This document shows, in pieces, positions 1 to 8,447 of a DNA stretch of 64,000 nucleotides. The notes beneath the pieces are model-generated. The model did no database searches. It was not told the DNA's origin and saw only the letters and a list, made by a program, of their open reading frames with translations. Location of the stretch: NCBI GenBank assembly GCA_019637095.1, contig JAHBWG010000004.1, positions 62,001 through 126,000 of the forward strand, read 5' to 3'. Position numbers and translations under genes: made by a program. Each line of letters opens with the position of its first letter. Positions within the stretch are counted from its first letter, which is position 1. The DNA comes from Sandaracinaceae bacterium (GTDB lineage: Bacteria; Myxococcota_A; Polyangia; Polyangiales; Sandaracinaceae).

Positions 1-444
1 GTCTCGCTGTTCGAGCGCTTCGAGGGCGAGAGCCGGCGCTGGTCTCTGCGCACCGGCGGCTCCGTCGTCGAGCTGCACGCGTACGCCTGCCCGCACGCCG
101 ACGCCGACGCGATCCGCGCCGAGCTGCGCGCCGGGCTCGAGACGCTCTACCCCGAGCTGGCCGGCGCGCGCGTGATCCACGAGTCATGGCTCTTCTCGCA
201 GGACTGTCCGGCGTTCGGGCCGGGCACCCACGCCCGCCGCCCGCGCGTGTCGACGCCGTACGGCAACGTCGTGCTCGCCGGCGACTTCGTGAAGCTCCCG
301 TTCCCGACCGCGCTGATGGAGCGCGCGACGAGCGCGGGGATGCTCGCCGCCAACCACCTCCTCGATCGCTGGGACGTGCGCGGCGAGCCGCTCTACTCGA
401 TCCCGCCGCGCGGCTTCATGGCGAGCCTGCCGCTCGGGAGCTGA
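1..444 (+). CDS. FAD-dependent carotenoid oxidoreductase, C-terminal part (CrtU/desaturase-like)
   Basis: The reading frame is open from base 1 to the TGA at 442-444, so only the last 147 residues are present. The C-terminus carries the segment LAGDFVKLPFPTALMERA followed by GMLAANHLL, which is the FAD-binding end typical of phytoene desaturase, isorenieratene synthase (CrtU) and amine-oxidase relatives. The Rieske gene directly after it, overlapping it tail to tail by 52 bp, and the lycopene cyclase 13 kb away support a carotenoid role. It would act on a membrane carotene. Whether it desaturates, isomerises or makes aromatic end groups cannot be decided from this fragment. Confidence 0.7.
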   Translation, partial: VSLFERFEGESRRWSLRTGGSVVELHAYACPHADADAIRAELRAGLETLYPELAGARVIHESWLFSQDCPAFGPGTHARRPRVSTPYGNVVLAGDFVKLPFPTALMERATSAGMLAANHLLDRWDVRGEPLYSIPPRGFMASLPLGS

Positions 445-1424
445 GCGGCGGGTTGAGCCGTCGGGCCCGTGAGCGCCTCGCGCAGCGCGTACGTGCGCTC
501 GGCGTAGGCGCGGTCGTCGACCCAGAGCCGCGCGGCGCGCGCCTCGATCAGCGGCCGCGCCACGCGGCCCAGGCGCGACAAGAGCGGGAAGAGCGCGCGG
601 TCGCTCGTCGCGAGCGTCGCCTCGATCACCGCCGTGCGCCCCGGCTCGAGCGGCGTCGCGTGCGTCTCGACCACCGAGCCCACGCCGTCGCCTCGCACGA
701 TGGTCATCACGATGGTGCGCGGGTCGGGGCAGTGGAAGCGCGCGTCGACCTCCATCGCGAGGGGGCCGAGCACCTTGTAGACGACGCGCACGGTGATCTG
801 CGCCTCGTCCTCGTCCACGACGCGCAAGCGCAAGAAGCTGTGCGGGTGGAAGTGCACGCCGTGCCACGGGTCGAGCCGGTTCGCGAGCACGTCGCGCGGC
901 GCGCACCGCGCCTCCATGCGGATCACGCCGCGCAGCGAGCGCGCCGGTCGCGCCGCCAGGATCGGCGCGTCGGTCGCGCGCTCGCCCGGCGCGAGCAGCT
1001 CGGGCAGGCGCACCCACGCGAGGACTCCATCGTCGTGCGTAGGGAAGGGCGCCCACGCGCCGCGGCGTCCCGCCCCGAGCGCGAGGCCGTGCCACGGGCA
1101 CACGATCCGGCCCTCGGGGTCGACGCGCCCCTCACAGAGCGACGCGCCCATGTGAGGGCACGCCTCCGGCGCGGCGCGCGGCCCGTCCGGGCCCTGCCAC
1201 ACCACCATCGCGCGGCCGGCCACGACGATTCGCCGCGGCGCGCGCGTGACGCGGTCGCTCGCGTCGAGCACCGCCCAGCCGCCCGAGGGCAGCGCGAGCG
1301 CCCGCGCGAGGGCGCGCTCGATGCGCGCCGGATCGGCCGCGGCCCAGTCCGGTACGCCGTCGCGCGGGCGGGCGTCGGGGGCCTCGCGCGCGGGGTCCCG
1401 TCCGAAGAGGACGAAGCGGGCCAT
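393..1424 (-). CDS. Rieske [2Fe-2S] protein with C-terminal DUF5914-like domain
   Basis: This 343-residue protein has a Rieske cluster site: Cys89-x-His91 in CPHMG and Cys109-x2-His112 in CPWHG, 18 residues apart, as in oxygenase-type Rieske domains. About 200 residues follow that lack an obvious mononuclear-iron oxygenase signature but include a conserved-looking WHGVHFHPHSF segment. Known actinobacterial and myxobacterial carotenoid clusters place such Rieske/DUF5914 proteins beside CrtU-like FAD enzymes, which is the arrangement here. Its likely role is electron transfer or oxygenation in carotenoid end-group chemistry. It starts with ATG at 1424, about 45 bp from the divergent kinase gene, so the two probably share a promoter region. 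Confidence 0.75.
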   Translation of the reverse strand: MARFVLFGRDPAREAPDARPRDGVPDWAAADPARIERALARALALPSGGWAVLDASDRVTRAPRRIVVAGRAMVVWQGPDGPRAAPEACPHMGASLCEGRVDPEGRIVCPWHGLALGAGRRGAWAPFPTHDDGVLAWVRLPELLAPGERATDAPILAARPARSLRGVIRMEARCAPRDVLANRLDPWHGVHFHPHSFLRLRVVDEDEAQITVRVVYKVLGPLAMEVDARFHCPDPRTIVMTIVRGDGVGSVVETHATPLEPGRTAVIEATLATSDRALFPLLSRLGRVARPLIEARAARLWVDDRAYAERTYALREALTGPTAQPAAQLPSGRLAMKPRGGIE

Positions 1425-1469
1425 GGGGCCTCATGTAGCACTCATTCGTCCTCCGGCCCGAGGCCGGGT

Positions 1470-3362
1470 ATGATGGCGAGGCCCATGAGCGCATCGCCTC
1501 ACAGCGAGCCCTCGTTGACCACGTCGGGGGAGATGGCGCGCGTCGCGCCCGCCGGTCTCGCGCCTGGCATGCGCGAGGTCGTCGCGGGCCGTTACCGCTT
1601 GCTGCAGAAGCTCGCCGAGGGCGGCATGGGCTCGGTGTTCATCGCCGAGCACACGCTCAGCCAGAAGCGCATGGCGCTCAAGGTCGTGCACCCGTACCTC
1701 TGCCGCGGCCGGCAAGGGGTCGAGCGCTTCAAACGCGAGGTGAGCGCGGCGGCGCAGATCGATCACCCCGGCATCGTCCAGGTCTTCGACGCGGGCGTCG
1801 ACGACGACGGCGGCTTCTTCATGGCGATGGAGCTGCTCACGGGCGAGAGCATCGGCGATCGGCTCCGCCGCGAGTGGCCGGGGATGGCGACCGCCGTGCG
1901 CTGGATCGAGCAGATGCTCGAGCCGCTCGCGAAGGCGCACGAGAAGGGCTTCGTCCACCGGGACCTCAAGCCCGACAACGTCTTTCTCTCGATCGACGCC
2001 GATGGCCGCGAGCGCGTGAAGATCCTCGACTTCGGGCTCGCGCGCGAGGTCACCAAGGGCGGGCCGACGCGGACCGGGATCACCTTCGGGACGCCCGAGT
2101 ACATGAGCCCCGAGCAGGCGATGAGCGCGCGCAAGGTGCGGCCGCCGGGCGACGTGTGGTCGGTCGGCGTGATGCTCTACGAGCTGCTCTCGGGCGAGCA
2201 CCCGTTCACCGGCGAGACGCCCAACGCCATCATGGCGAACGCGATCAAGGAGCCGCATCCGCCGCTCGCGGACAAGGCGCCGCACGTCCCGCCCGAGCTC
2301 GCCGCCGTGGTGGAGCGCGCGCTCGAGAAGGAGCCGGAGCACCGCCCGCAGACCGCCGGCGAGTTCCTGGTGGCGCTGCGCGCGGTGACGGGCCGGGTGA
2401 CGCTCGACGAGACGGTGCCGCCGGCGCCGGTCGCGCCGCCGCGCTGGGACGAGGAGAGCGAGGAGCCGCTGGCGTCCTCGGACTTCCCGGTGCGCCCGCG
2501 CCAGGCGGAGATCGCAACGCACGTGGACACGCGCGCCGTCGATCCGCTCGCCATCTCCGCGCCGCCGAAGCTCGCGCCGAACCGCCTGGTGCTCGGCGCG
2601 GCGATCGCGGGAGCGCTCGCGCTCGTCGGGATCCTCACGACGGCGGTCGTGGTCCTCTTCGGCTCGGGGCCGAGCGCAGGAGGCGATACGGTGGCCACGA
2701 GCGCGCCGTCCGCGCCCGGCGCGCCGGTGGAGGCGGTCGCGGAGCCGGTCTCCGCGCCCGTTCCGTCGGAGCCGACGGAAGCGGCTCCGAGCGAGGAGGC
2801 GCCGACGGGCTCGGGCGGCGGCGAGCCGCTCGCGCAGGCGCCCACCCACCCCACCGAGCCGAGCCCGGCGCTCGGCGGCGAGCCGGCGGGCGAGGGCTCC
2901 GAGCCCGAGCCGAGCGCGGCCAACGGCAACGGCCGGCGCGGCGCGGCGATCCCTGCGCCGGTGGTGCGGCCGCTCGCGACGGGGGAGCTCCCACCCGACC
3001 CGTACGCGCCGGTGAGCCCGACCGCGGCCGGGGTCCCCGAGGACCCGTACGGTCCGACGCCGCGCGCCCGTCGCCGCGGCGCGGCGGCGCCCGCGGCGGC
3101 CGAGCTGCCGGACGACCCCTACGCGGCGACCCCGCTCAACACCGCTCGCGAGTGCATGGCGCGCAACGACCGGGCGTGTGCCATCCGCGCGCTCGAGGGT
3201 CGCGCGCGCTCGGCCGAGGAGCTCTCGATGCTCGTCGAGCTCTACCGCGCGAGCGGGCAGACGCCGCGGGCGCTCGACACCGCGCAGCGCTACGTCCAGC
3301 GCCACCCGCGGGGTCGCAACGCGGCCGAGTACCGCGCGTTCCTGCAGCAGTACGGGCGCTGA
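1470..3362 (+). CDS. Membrane-anchored Ser/Thr protein kinase (Hanks type)
   Basis: This 630-residue protein begins with a eukaryotic-like kinase domain at about residues 41-310. It has a glycine loop (AEGGMGSVF), the catalytic lysine Lys71 in MALKVV, the catalytic loop HRDLKPDN, DFGLA, and the activation segment GTPEYMSPEQA. A transmembrane helix follows near residues 372-400 (ALALVGILTTAVVVLF), then a long Pro/Ala/Glu-rich tail with repeated PDDPYA-type motifs and a TPR-like C-terminus. ATG is possible at 1470, 1473 or 1485; 1470 was chosen because a GAGG lies just upstream. It probably senses envelope or internal cues; the substrates are unknown. Confidence 0.9.
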   Translation: MMARPMSASPHSEPSLTTSGEMARVAPAGLAPGMREVVAGRYRLLQKLAEGGMGSVFIAEHTLSQKRMALKVVHPYLCRGRQGVERFKREVSAAAQIDHPGIVQVFDAGVDDDGGFFMAMELLTGESIGDRLRREWPGMATAVRWIEQMLEPLAKAHEKGFVHRDLKPDNVFLSIDADGRERVKILDFGLAREVTKGGPTRTGITFGTPEYMSPEQAMSARKVRPPGDVWSVGVMLYELLSGEHPFTGETPNAIMANAIKEPHPPLADKAPHVPPELAAVVERALEKEPEHRPQTAGEFLVALRAVTGRVTLDETVPPAPVAPPRWDEESEEPLASSDFPVRPRQAEIATHVDTRAVDPLAISAPPKLAPNRLVLGAAIAGALALVGILTTAVVVLFGSGPSAGGDTVATSAPSAPGAPVEAVAEPVSAPVPSEPTEAAPSEEAPTGSGGGEPLAQAPTHPTEPSPALGGEPAGEGSEPEPSAANGNGRRGAAIPAPVVRPLATGELPPDPYAPVSPTAAGVPEDPYGPTPRARRRGAAAPAAAELPDDPYAATPLNTARECMARNDRACAIRALEGRARSAEELSMLVELYRASGQTPRALDTAQRYVQRHPRGRNAAEYRAFLQQYGR

Positions 3363-3376
3363 CCGCGGGTCTCGTC

Positions 3377-3392
3377 CAGACCTTCAGGTCTG
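3377..3392. terminator. Short hairpin between convergent genes
   Basis: A perfect inverted repeat, CAGACCT-TC-AGGTCTG, lies between the kinase stop and the stop codon of the convergent gene. There is no T-run, so it could be a bidirectional Rho-assisted or weak terminator only. Confidence 0.3.
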
Positions 3393-4421
3393 AGAGGCGG
3401 GGCCGGGCGCGCTGCGCTCGAGGCGGCGGACGGCGGGCGCGTAGCCCGGTCGGAGCCTCAGCGCGCGCCGGTAGGCGCGGCGTGCGGCGCTCCGCTGACC
3501 GTTCGCGCGCAGCGCGTCGCCGAGGAGCACCTGATACGAGGGCACGCCGCCGCGCAGATCGGCGGCGCGGCGCGCCACCTCGAGGCCACCCTCGCGGTCG
3601 CCCCGCGCCATGCGCTGGCGGGCCTCGCGCGCGAGCGCCTGCGCCTCGGTGTCTTCGTCGTCTTCGTCGAGCTCCTCGGCCGCGAAGTCCATGTCGACGG
3701 AGGACGAGTCGGCCTGCGCCGGGGCGACATCGACGCGGATCGGGGCGACGGCCTCCGGCGCGGGCGTGTCGCCGCCCGGGATGAGCGCGAGGCCGGTCCC
3801 CGCCGCGCCGAGCAGGCCGAGCGCGGCGAGGGCGGCGAGCGCGGGCGCCGCCCGGCGGTGGCGCGGGGGCGGCGCGACGTGGGCGCGGGTCGCCGGCAGC
3901 ACCACGGCGAGCGCATGCGGTGGGGGCGGCGGCGCGGCGACGGCGAGCTCGATCGCGTCCTCGGGCAGCTCGAGCTCGAGCGTCGCGGGCTCGCGCGCCG
4001 GCGGCGGCGGATGGAACGGCCGCGCGCGCGGCAGCGCGACCTCGATCGTGTCCTCGCCCTGCGGCCGCGGGGGCTCCTCGTCGAGCTCGAGGCCGGGCGC
4101 GACCGGCGCGAGGATGTTCGCGAGCGAAGGGAAGCGCAGCGGCAGCAAGCGCACCTGTCCGTCCTCGACGTCACGCGCGCGGGCGAACGCGGGCGCCCCC
4201 GCGAGGCGCGCGCCGCCGACGCTCGCCTCGGCGCCCACCACCAGCCCGTTGCCGAGCTCGACCGCGATCGTCTCCCCTCCTCGCTCGATCTCGAGCCGGA
4301 ACGCCTTCTCCGTCTCGGCGAGGAGCTCGAGGGCGCGGCGCGGGTGCAGCTCCGCCACGCGCCACGTGTGCTCGGCGCCGCGCGCTGCGGCCTCGATGAC
4401 GCGTCGCTCTACATCGGACAT
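3384..4421 (-). CDS. TPR-containing single-pass membrane protein
   Basis: A 345-residue protein of unknown function. The N-terminal about 125 residues are a compact domain without a family I can name. A Pro/Ala/Glu-rich linker leads to one hydrophobic helix near residues 200-220 (PALAALAALGLLGAAGTGLAL). An acidic stretch (EELDEDDEDTEAQ) follows, and then TPR-like helices ending in AYRRALRLRPGYAPAVRRLE. The start MSDVERR at 4421 is preferred over upstream in-frame codons because residues before it are low-complexity read-through. It converges on the kinase gene and may function with it, by position only. Confidence 0.75.
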   Translation of the reverse strand: MSDVERRVIEAAARGAEHTWRVAELHPRRALELLAETEKAFRLEIERGGETIAVELGNGLVVGAEASVGGARLAGAPAFARARDVEDGQVRLLPLRFPSLANILAPVAPGLELDEEPPRPQGEDTIEVALPRARPFHPPPPAREPATLELELPEDAIELAVAAPPPPPHALAVVLPATRAHVAPPPRHRRAAPALAALAALGLLGAAGTGLALIPGGDTPAPEAVAPIRVDVAPAQADSSSVDMDFAAEELDEDDEDTEAQALAREARQRMARGDREGGLEVARRAADLRGGVPSYQVLLGDALRANGQRSAARRAYRRALRLRPGYAPAVRRLERSAPGPASQT

Positions 4422-4506
4422 GGAGTGATCGCCTCGCAGGAATCGGGCCGGCTCCCGGCCTGCGGCATCTCGGCGCCGCGAACCTCGGGACTGTCTCCTC
4501 TGGGCC

Positions 4507-5811
4507 TCAGTTCGTGGAGCCGCGGGGAGGGCTAGGAGCCGCGAGCGCTCCGGTGATCCGAGCGCGGTCGAGCTTGCCCGAGGGGGTCCGCGGCAAGGCA
4601 CCGACCCGCACGATCACGCGGGGGCGCTTGAAATCCGCCAGGCGGGGGCGGAGGAACGCGCGCAGCTCGTCGTCGGAAGGGAGGCGGGGCCCGGCGATCA
4701 TCGCCGCCACCCGCTGGCCCCAGGTCGGGTCCGCGATCCCCACCACCGCGGCCTCTGCGATCCCAGGGTGCGCCAGCAGCGCGGCCTCGACCTCCAGCGG
4801 GTCGATGTTCTCCCCCCCGGTGATGATCCGGCGGTTCGATCGCCCGAGCACGTGGAGGTGGCCCTCGCGGTCGAGCCGTCCGACGTCTCCAGTGCGATAC
4901 CAGCCCTCGGCGTCCAGCGGGCTGTCGTCGTCGAGGTAGCCGAGCATGCGGGCCGGGCTGTGCACCTCGATCACGTCCTCGGGCCCCAGCCGCAGGCGCA
5001 CGCCGGGCAGCGGTGGCCCGACGCCCTCCGCGCGCTCGTCCCCGAGGCGCTGGGTCGCCGCCTGCCCGCAGGTCTCCGTCGCACCGTAAGTGGGCAGCAG
5101 CGGCCAGCCGCGCTCCCTCGCCCGGGTCAAGAGCACGGGCGGCGTGGCGTCCCCGCCGAGCAAGACCGCGCGCAGGCATCTCGGCGGGGCGCGCTCGGTG
5201 AGCTGGGCGAGCATCGCGGGGACCAACGAGGTGATCGTCCCCTGGTGGGCGTCGATGAGCCCCCAGAGAGTATCGGAGTCGAATCGTTCGGGAGCCAAGA
5301 TCACGGGCCGTCGCGCGTAGAGGGCGCGGGTCACGACGGAGAGGCCCCCCGCGTGGGCGAGCGGCAGGCACAGGACGGCGCGGTCCGTGGCCTCCCAAGG
5401 GAGCGCGGCGGCGTGCATGCGCGCCGCCGCGACGAGTGCATCGTGAGCGATACGAACGATCTTCGGCCGCCCGGCGCTGCCGGACGTGAAGAGCAGGAGC
5501 TGTTCGGCGGCCGGGGTGGCTCCGTGGCCGTCCTCGGTCGCGCCGGTGCGGGCGAGCGCGTCGTCGCGCTCGGCGGCGGTCCAGCGCGCGTGGAGCAGGG
5601 CCAACCCCACGCGGCGCTCGAGCGCGCCGACGATCCGCGCGAGGTCGTCGCGCGCCGGCCGTGGCGCGAGCCAGACCCGTCCGTCGGTTGGCTGCGTCAG
5701 GTCCATCGCTCGCGCCGCGAGCTCGGCGAAGGTCATCACCCCGCGGGCGTCGATCAGTGCTGGTCGGTCGGGCACCTCCGCGGCCGCGCGGAGGATCGAC
5801 AGATCGCTCAA
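4507..5811 (-). CDS. menE: o-Succinylbenzoate-CoA ligase
   Basis: This 434-residue member of the acyl-adenylate-forming family activates o-succinylbenzoate to its CoA ester in menaquinone synthesis. The P-loop-like motif FTSGSAGRPKIV is near residue 115, the adenine-binding YGATET near 257, GYLDDDSPLDAEGWYRTGD near 310, and the C-terminal catalytic lysine lies in RTPSGKLDR. The start is TTG at 5811, whose TTGA overlaps the menC stop, so translation is coupled. It is the last gene of the menaquinone run. Length and context make MenE much more likely than a general fatty-acyl-CoA ligase. Confidence 0.93.
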   Translation of the reverse strand: MSDLSILRAAAEVPDRPALIDARGVMTFAELAARAMDLTQPTDGRVWLAPRPARDDLARIVGALERRVGLALLHARWTAAERDDALARTGATEDGHGATPAAEQLLLFTSGSAGRPKIVRIAHDALVAAARMHAAALPWEATDRAVLCLPLAHAGGLSVVTRALYARRPVILAPERFDSDTLWGLIDAHQGTITSLVPAMLAQLTERAPPRCLRAVLLGGDATPPVLLTRARERGWPLLPTYGATETCGQAATQRLGDERAEGVGPPLPGVRLRLGPEDVIEVHSPARMLGYLDDDSPLDAEGWYRTGDVGRLDREGHLHVLGRSNRRIITGGENIDPLEVEAALLAHPGIAEAAVVGIADPTWGQRVAAMIAGPRLPSDDELRAFLRPRLADFKRPRVIVRVGALPRTPSGKLDRARITGALAAPSPPRGSTN

Positions 5812-6848
5812 AACCGGAGCTCCAGCCCGAGGCCCGGGAGCTCGGGCGGGTCGATGTAGGTGGGCTCGATCCACGGCGTACAGAGCCCGTCCGAGAGGGG
5901 CAGCAGGCCCGGGTGCTCGCCGAGACCTGGCGCCTCGCCGCCGAGGGCGAGCGCGAGGTGCGCGATCGCCGCGCGTGCGATCGGGCCCTCCATCAGGTGG
6001 CTCAAGACCACGCGCCGGCCGGCGGCGCGGGCGCGCGCGGCGAGGGTCGCGCAGCGCCCCAGCCCCCCGAGGAGAGACGGCTTGAGCACCACCGTGTCGA
6101 TGTGGGCGCAGCGGAGCGAGCGCCCCAGCGCGACGTGTCCGCGTGGGCCGGCGAGCGACTCGTCGACCGCGAGCGGAAACGGCACCGCGTCCAGGCTCGT
6201 GACGACGTCGAGGGGGGCCGGCTCCTCGAGGAACCGCGGGCGATACACATGAAGCGCTTCGAGCCGCGCGGGAAGCTCCGCGGGCTCGAGCGCGCCGTTC
6301 GCGTCGAGCCGCAGCTCGGCGTCCGGCAGGAGCGAGCGCACGGTGTCGAGCAGCCAGCCGTCGAACGCGCCCGGGCGCCCGATCTTGACCTTCACGACGT
6401 CCGCGCCGAGCGCCACCGCCTCCCGCGCCGACTCGACGAGGTCGCCCTCGCTCGAGCCCCAGAGCGTGACCGCGACCGGGAGGGACTCGACCCGATCGGC
6501 CCAGATCGTCCAGAGCGGGACGCCGAGCTGGCTGGTCCAGAGCGAGAGCAGCGCGGTCTCCGCGGCGAACCGGGCCGAGGGCAGGCGCGGGTCGATCTGC
6601 CCGACGACGCGCGCGATCGACCGGAGGCTGCGCGGCGCGCGCGTGGGCCACGCCACCTTCGAGAGCGCCTCGCGCGCCTCGGCGGCGCTCTCGGGCGACA
6701 TCCCCGCGAGCGGCGCCGCCTCGCCGATCCCGATCCCGCCGCGGCCGTCGCTCAGCAACAGACGCACGCTCGAGCGCGCGCGCCAGCGCTGCCGGGCGTT
6801 GGCGGTCGTCGGGATGCTCGCGTGCAGCGTCTGGAGCTCTGCCTCCAT
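5808..6848 (-). CDS. menC: o-Succinylbenzoate synthase
   Basis: This 346-residue enolase-superfamily enzyme dehydrates SHCHC to o-succinylbenzoate. The catalytic lysine pair is in VKVKIG. Metal-binding acids are in LRLDANGAL, FLEEP and VDESL, and a C-terminal lysine is in VVLKPSLLGG. Length matches the family. It is followed with a 4-bp overlap by menE and preceded by menA after a 34-bp gap, the largest gap inside the menaquinone run. Confidence 0.93.
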   Translation of the reverse strand: MEAELQTLHASIPTTANARQRWRARSSVRLLLSDGRGGIGIGEAAPLAGMSPESAAEAREALSKVAWPTRAPRSLRSIARVVGQIDPRLPSARFAAETALLSLWTSQLGVPLWTIWADRVESLPVAVTLWGSSEGDLVESAREAVALGADVVKVKIGRPGAFDGWLLDTVRSLLPDAELRLDANGALEPAELPARLEALHVYRPRFLEEPAPLDVVTSLDAVPFPLAVDESLAGPRGHVALGRSLRCAHIDTVVLKPSLLGGLGRCATLAARARAAGRRVVLSHLMEGPIARAAIAHLALALGGEAPGLGEHPGLLPLSDGLCTPWIEPTYIDPPELPGLGLELRF

Positions 6849-6882
6849 CGGGCGGCAAACGTGGGCCGCGCAGGGCCCAGGC

Positions 6883-7752
6883 TCAACTCGACAGCGTGAT
6901 CCCCGTCGTGGAGAGCGCGCCGTAGACCAGGAGGAGCTGCGCGGTGTGCGCGAGCGTGGCGTTCAGCGCGCGCCCCTCCTGCTGCGCGACGCGGCGCACG
7001 AGCGCCGCGGCGAGCGGCGCCGACGCGAGCGGCAAGAGCACCCACGGCCCACGCCCGAGGGCGACGAGCGCCACCGGCGTGGCATAGGCGAGGGCGACGA
7101 GCCCGGCGTACTCCGCGACCGCCCCGCGCCGGCCGAGGCGTACGGCGAGCGTGCGCTTGCCCGCGACCGCGTCGGTCTGCCGGTCGCGGAGGTTGTTGAC
7201 CACGAGGATCGCCGTCGCGAGCGCGCCGACCGGCACCGCCGCGAGCCAGGCCAGGGCGGGCGCCTCGAGCGTCTGCACGTAGGTCGTCCCGACGACGGCG
7301 ACGAAGCCGAAGAAGACCATCACGAACAGATCGCCCAGCCCGTGGTAGCCCAGCGGGAACGGCCCGCCCGTGTACGCGATCCCGCTCGCGACCGACGCGA
7401 CCCCGATCGCGATCACCGGCCAGCCCGCGGTCCACGCGAGGTAGACGCCGGAGAGGGTCGCGAGCCCGAAGGCGAGCGCCATCCCGACGCGCATCGCGCG
7501 CGGCGAGATGAGCCCCGCGGCGACCGCGCGCGTCGGCCCGAGCCGCGCGTCGGTGTCCGCGCCCTTCTCGGCGTCGAAGACGTCGTTCGCGAAGTTCGTC
7601 CCGATCTGGATCCAGATCGCGCCGAAGAGCGCGGCGAGCGCGGGGCCCCAGCGAAGGCCGCCTTCGGCGTGCGCGCACGCGGTGCCGACGGCGACGGGGA
7701 CGAGCGCGGCGGTCAACGTCGCGGGCCGCGCGGCGAGGACCCAGCGCTTCAC
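6883..7752 (-). CDS. menA: 1,4-Dihydroxy-2-naphthoate polyprenyltransferase
   Basis: A 289-residue UbiA-superfamily integral membrane protein that prenylates 1,4-dihydroxy-2-naphthoate. The first Asp-rich motif is [15 protein letters not shown] and the second is [17 protein letters not shown], with about eight hydrophobic helices between and after them. The GTG start at 7752 overlaps the menH stop (GTGA). The polyprenyl donor is presumably made by the synthase encoded upstream in the same run. Its position is where menB sits in the E. coli menFDHBCE order. Confidence 0.93.
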   Translation of the reverse strand: MKRWVLAARPATLTAALVPVAVGTACAHAEGGLRWGPALAALFGAIWIQIGTNFANDVFDAEKGADTDARLGPTRAVAAGLISPRAMRVGMALAFGLATLSGVYLAWTAGWPVIAIGVASVASGIAYTGGPFPLGYHGLGDLFVMVFFGFVAVVGTTYVQTLEAPALAWLAAVPVGALATAILVVNNLRDRQTDAVAGKRTLAVRLGRRGAVAEYAGLVALAYATPVALVALGRGPWVLLPLASAPLAAALVRRVAQQEGRALNATLAHTAQLLLVYGALSTTGITLSS

Positions 7753-8447
7753 GCGAGGAGCTCCGCGAGGGCGGCCGGCGCCTCGAGCACGACGTTGTGT
7801 CCCGAGGCGGGGACGACGGTGAGCGGGAGCGCGGCGTGCGTCACGACGGCGCGGAGGGGCTCGTCGAGCGCGCCGACCACCCAGCGCGCGGGGACGCGCG
7901 CGGCAGGCGGCGCCGGCATCTCGGCGAGGCCGAGCGAGCGCAGCGCGGCCGCGAGGCCGGCGGCGGTGTGTGAGCGACGGATCGCGCGCTGCCGCTCGAC
8001 GACGTGCGGGGGCAATGAGGTTTGCGTACGCCAGAGCGGCAGGGCCTCCCAGGCACTCACGAACGCCTCGATCCCTTCCCGCTCGAGCCGCTCGATCCAC
8101 CGGGCGTCCGCGGCGCGGCGGGCGTCGCGCTCCGACGCCGAGGTCAGGCCGGGGTGCGCGCCGATCAGCGTCGCGCGCGTGAAGAGGTCGTCGCGGTCGA
8201 GGAGGTGGCGCGCGATGCGGCCGCCGAGCGAGTAGCCGACGAGGTGGGCGCCGCGCACGCCCTCGGCCGCGAGCCAAGCGCCGAGCGCGTCGATCTCCTC
8301 CTGCCAAGCGCCGACCGGCGCCGGGCGGCTCCCGTGCCCGGGCAGGGTCGGCGTCACGACGCGCCCGGGCAGGCTCGCGAGCATCCCGTCCCACACGAGC
8401 GGCGAGCCCGTGAAGCCGTGGAGCAGCACGGTGACGCGCTCGCTCAT
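7749..8447 (-). CDS. menH: SHCHC synthase (alpha/beta hydrolase)
   Basis: This 232-residue alpha/beta hydrolase matches MenH, which eliminates pyruvate from SEPHCHC to give SHCHC. The oxyanion region is LLHGFTGSP, the nucleophile elbow GYSLGG, and the catalytic histidine is in [11 protein letters not shown] near the C-terminus. It is coupled at both ends: ATGA with menD upstream and GTGA with menA downstream. The family call leans on context, since this hydrolase fold is widespread. Confidence 0.88.
   Translation of the reverse strand: MSERVTVLLHGFTGSPLVWDGMLASLPGRVVTPTLPGHGSRPAPVGAWQEEIDALGAWLAAEGVRGAHLVGYSLGGRIARHLLDRDDLFTRATLIGAHPGLTSASERDARRAADARWIERLEREGIEAFVSAWEALPLWRTQTSLPPHVVERQRAIRRSHTAAGLAAALRSLGLAEMPAPPAARVPARWVVGALDEPLRAVVTHAALPLTVVPASGHNVVLEAPAALAELLA

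Noticed and set aside
186-1469. Long in-frame extension of the kinase gene to 186
   Set aside because: The extra 430 residues are antisense to the Rieske protein and are Arg/Ala-rich shadow sequence; the kinase start at 1470 has a GAGG.
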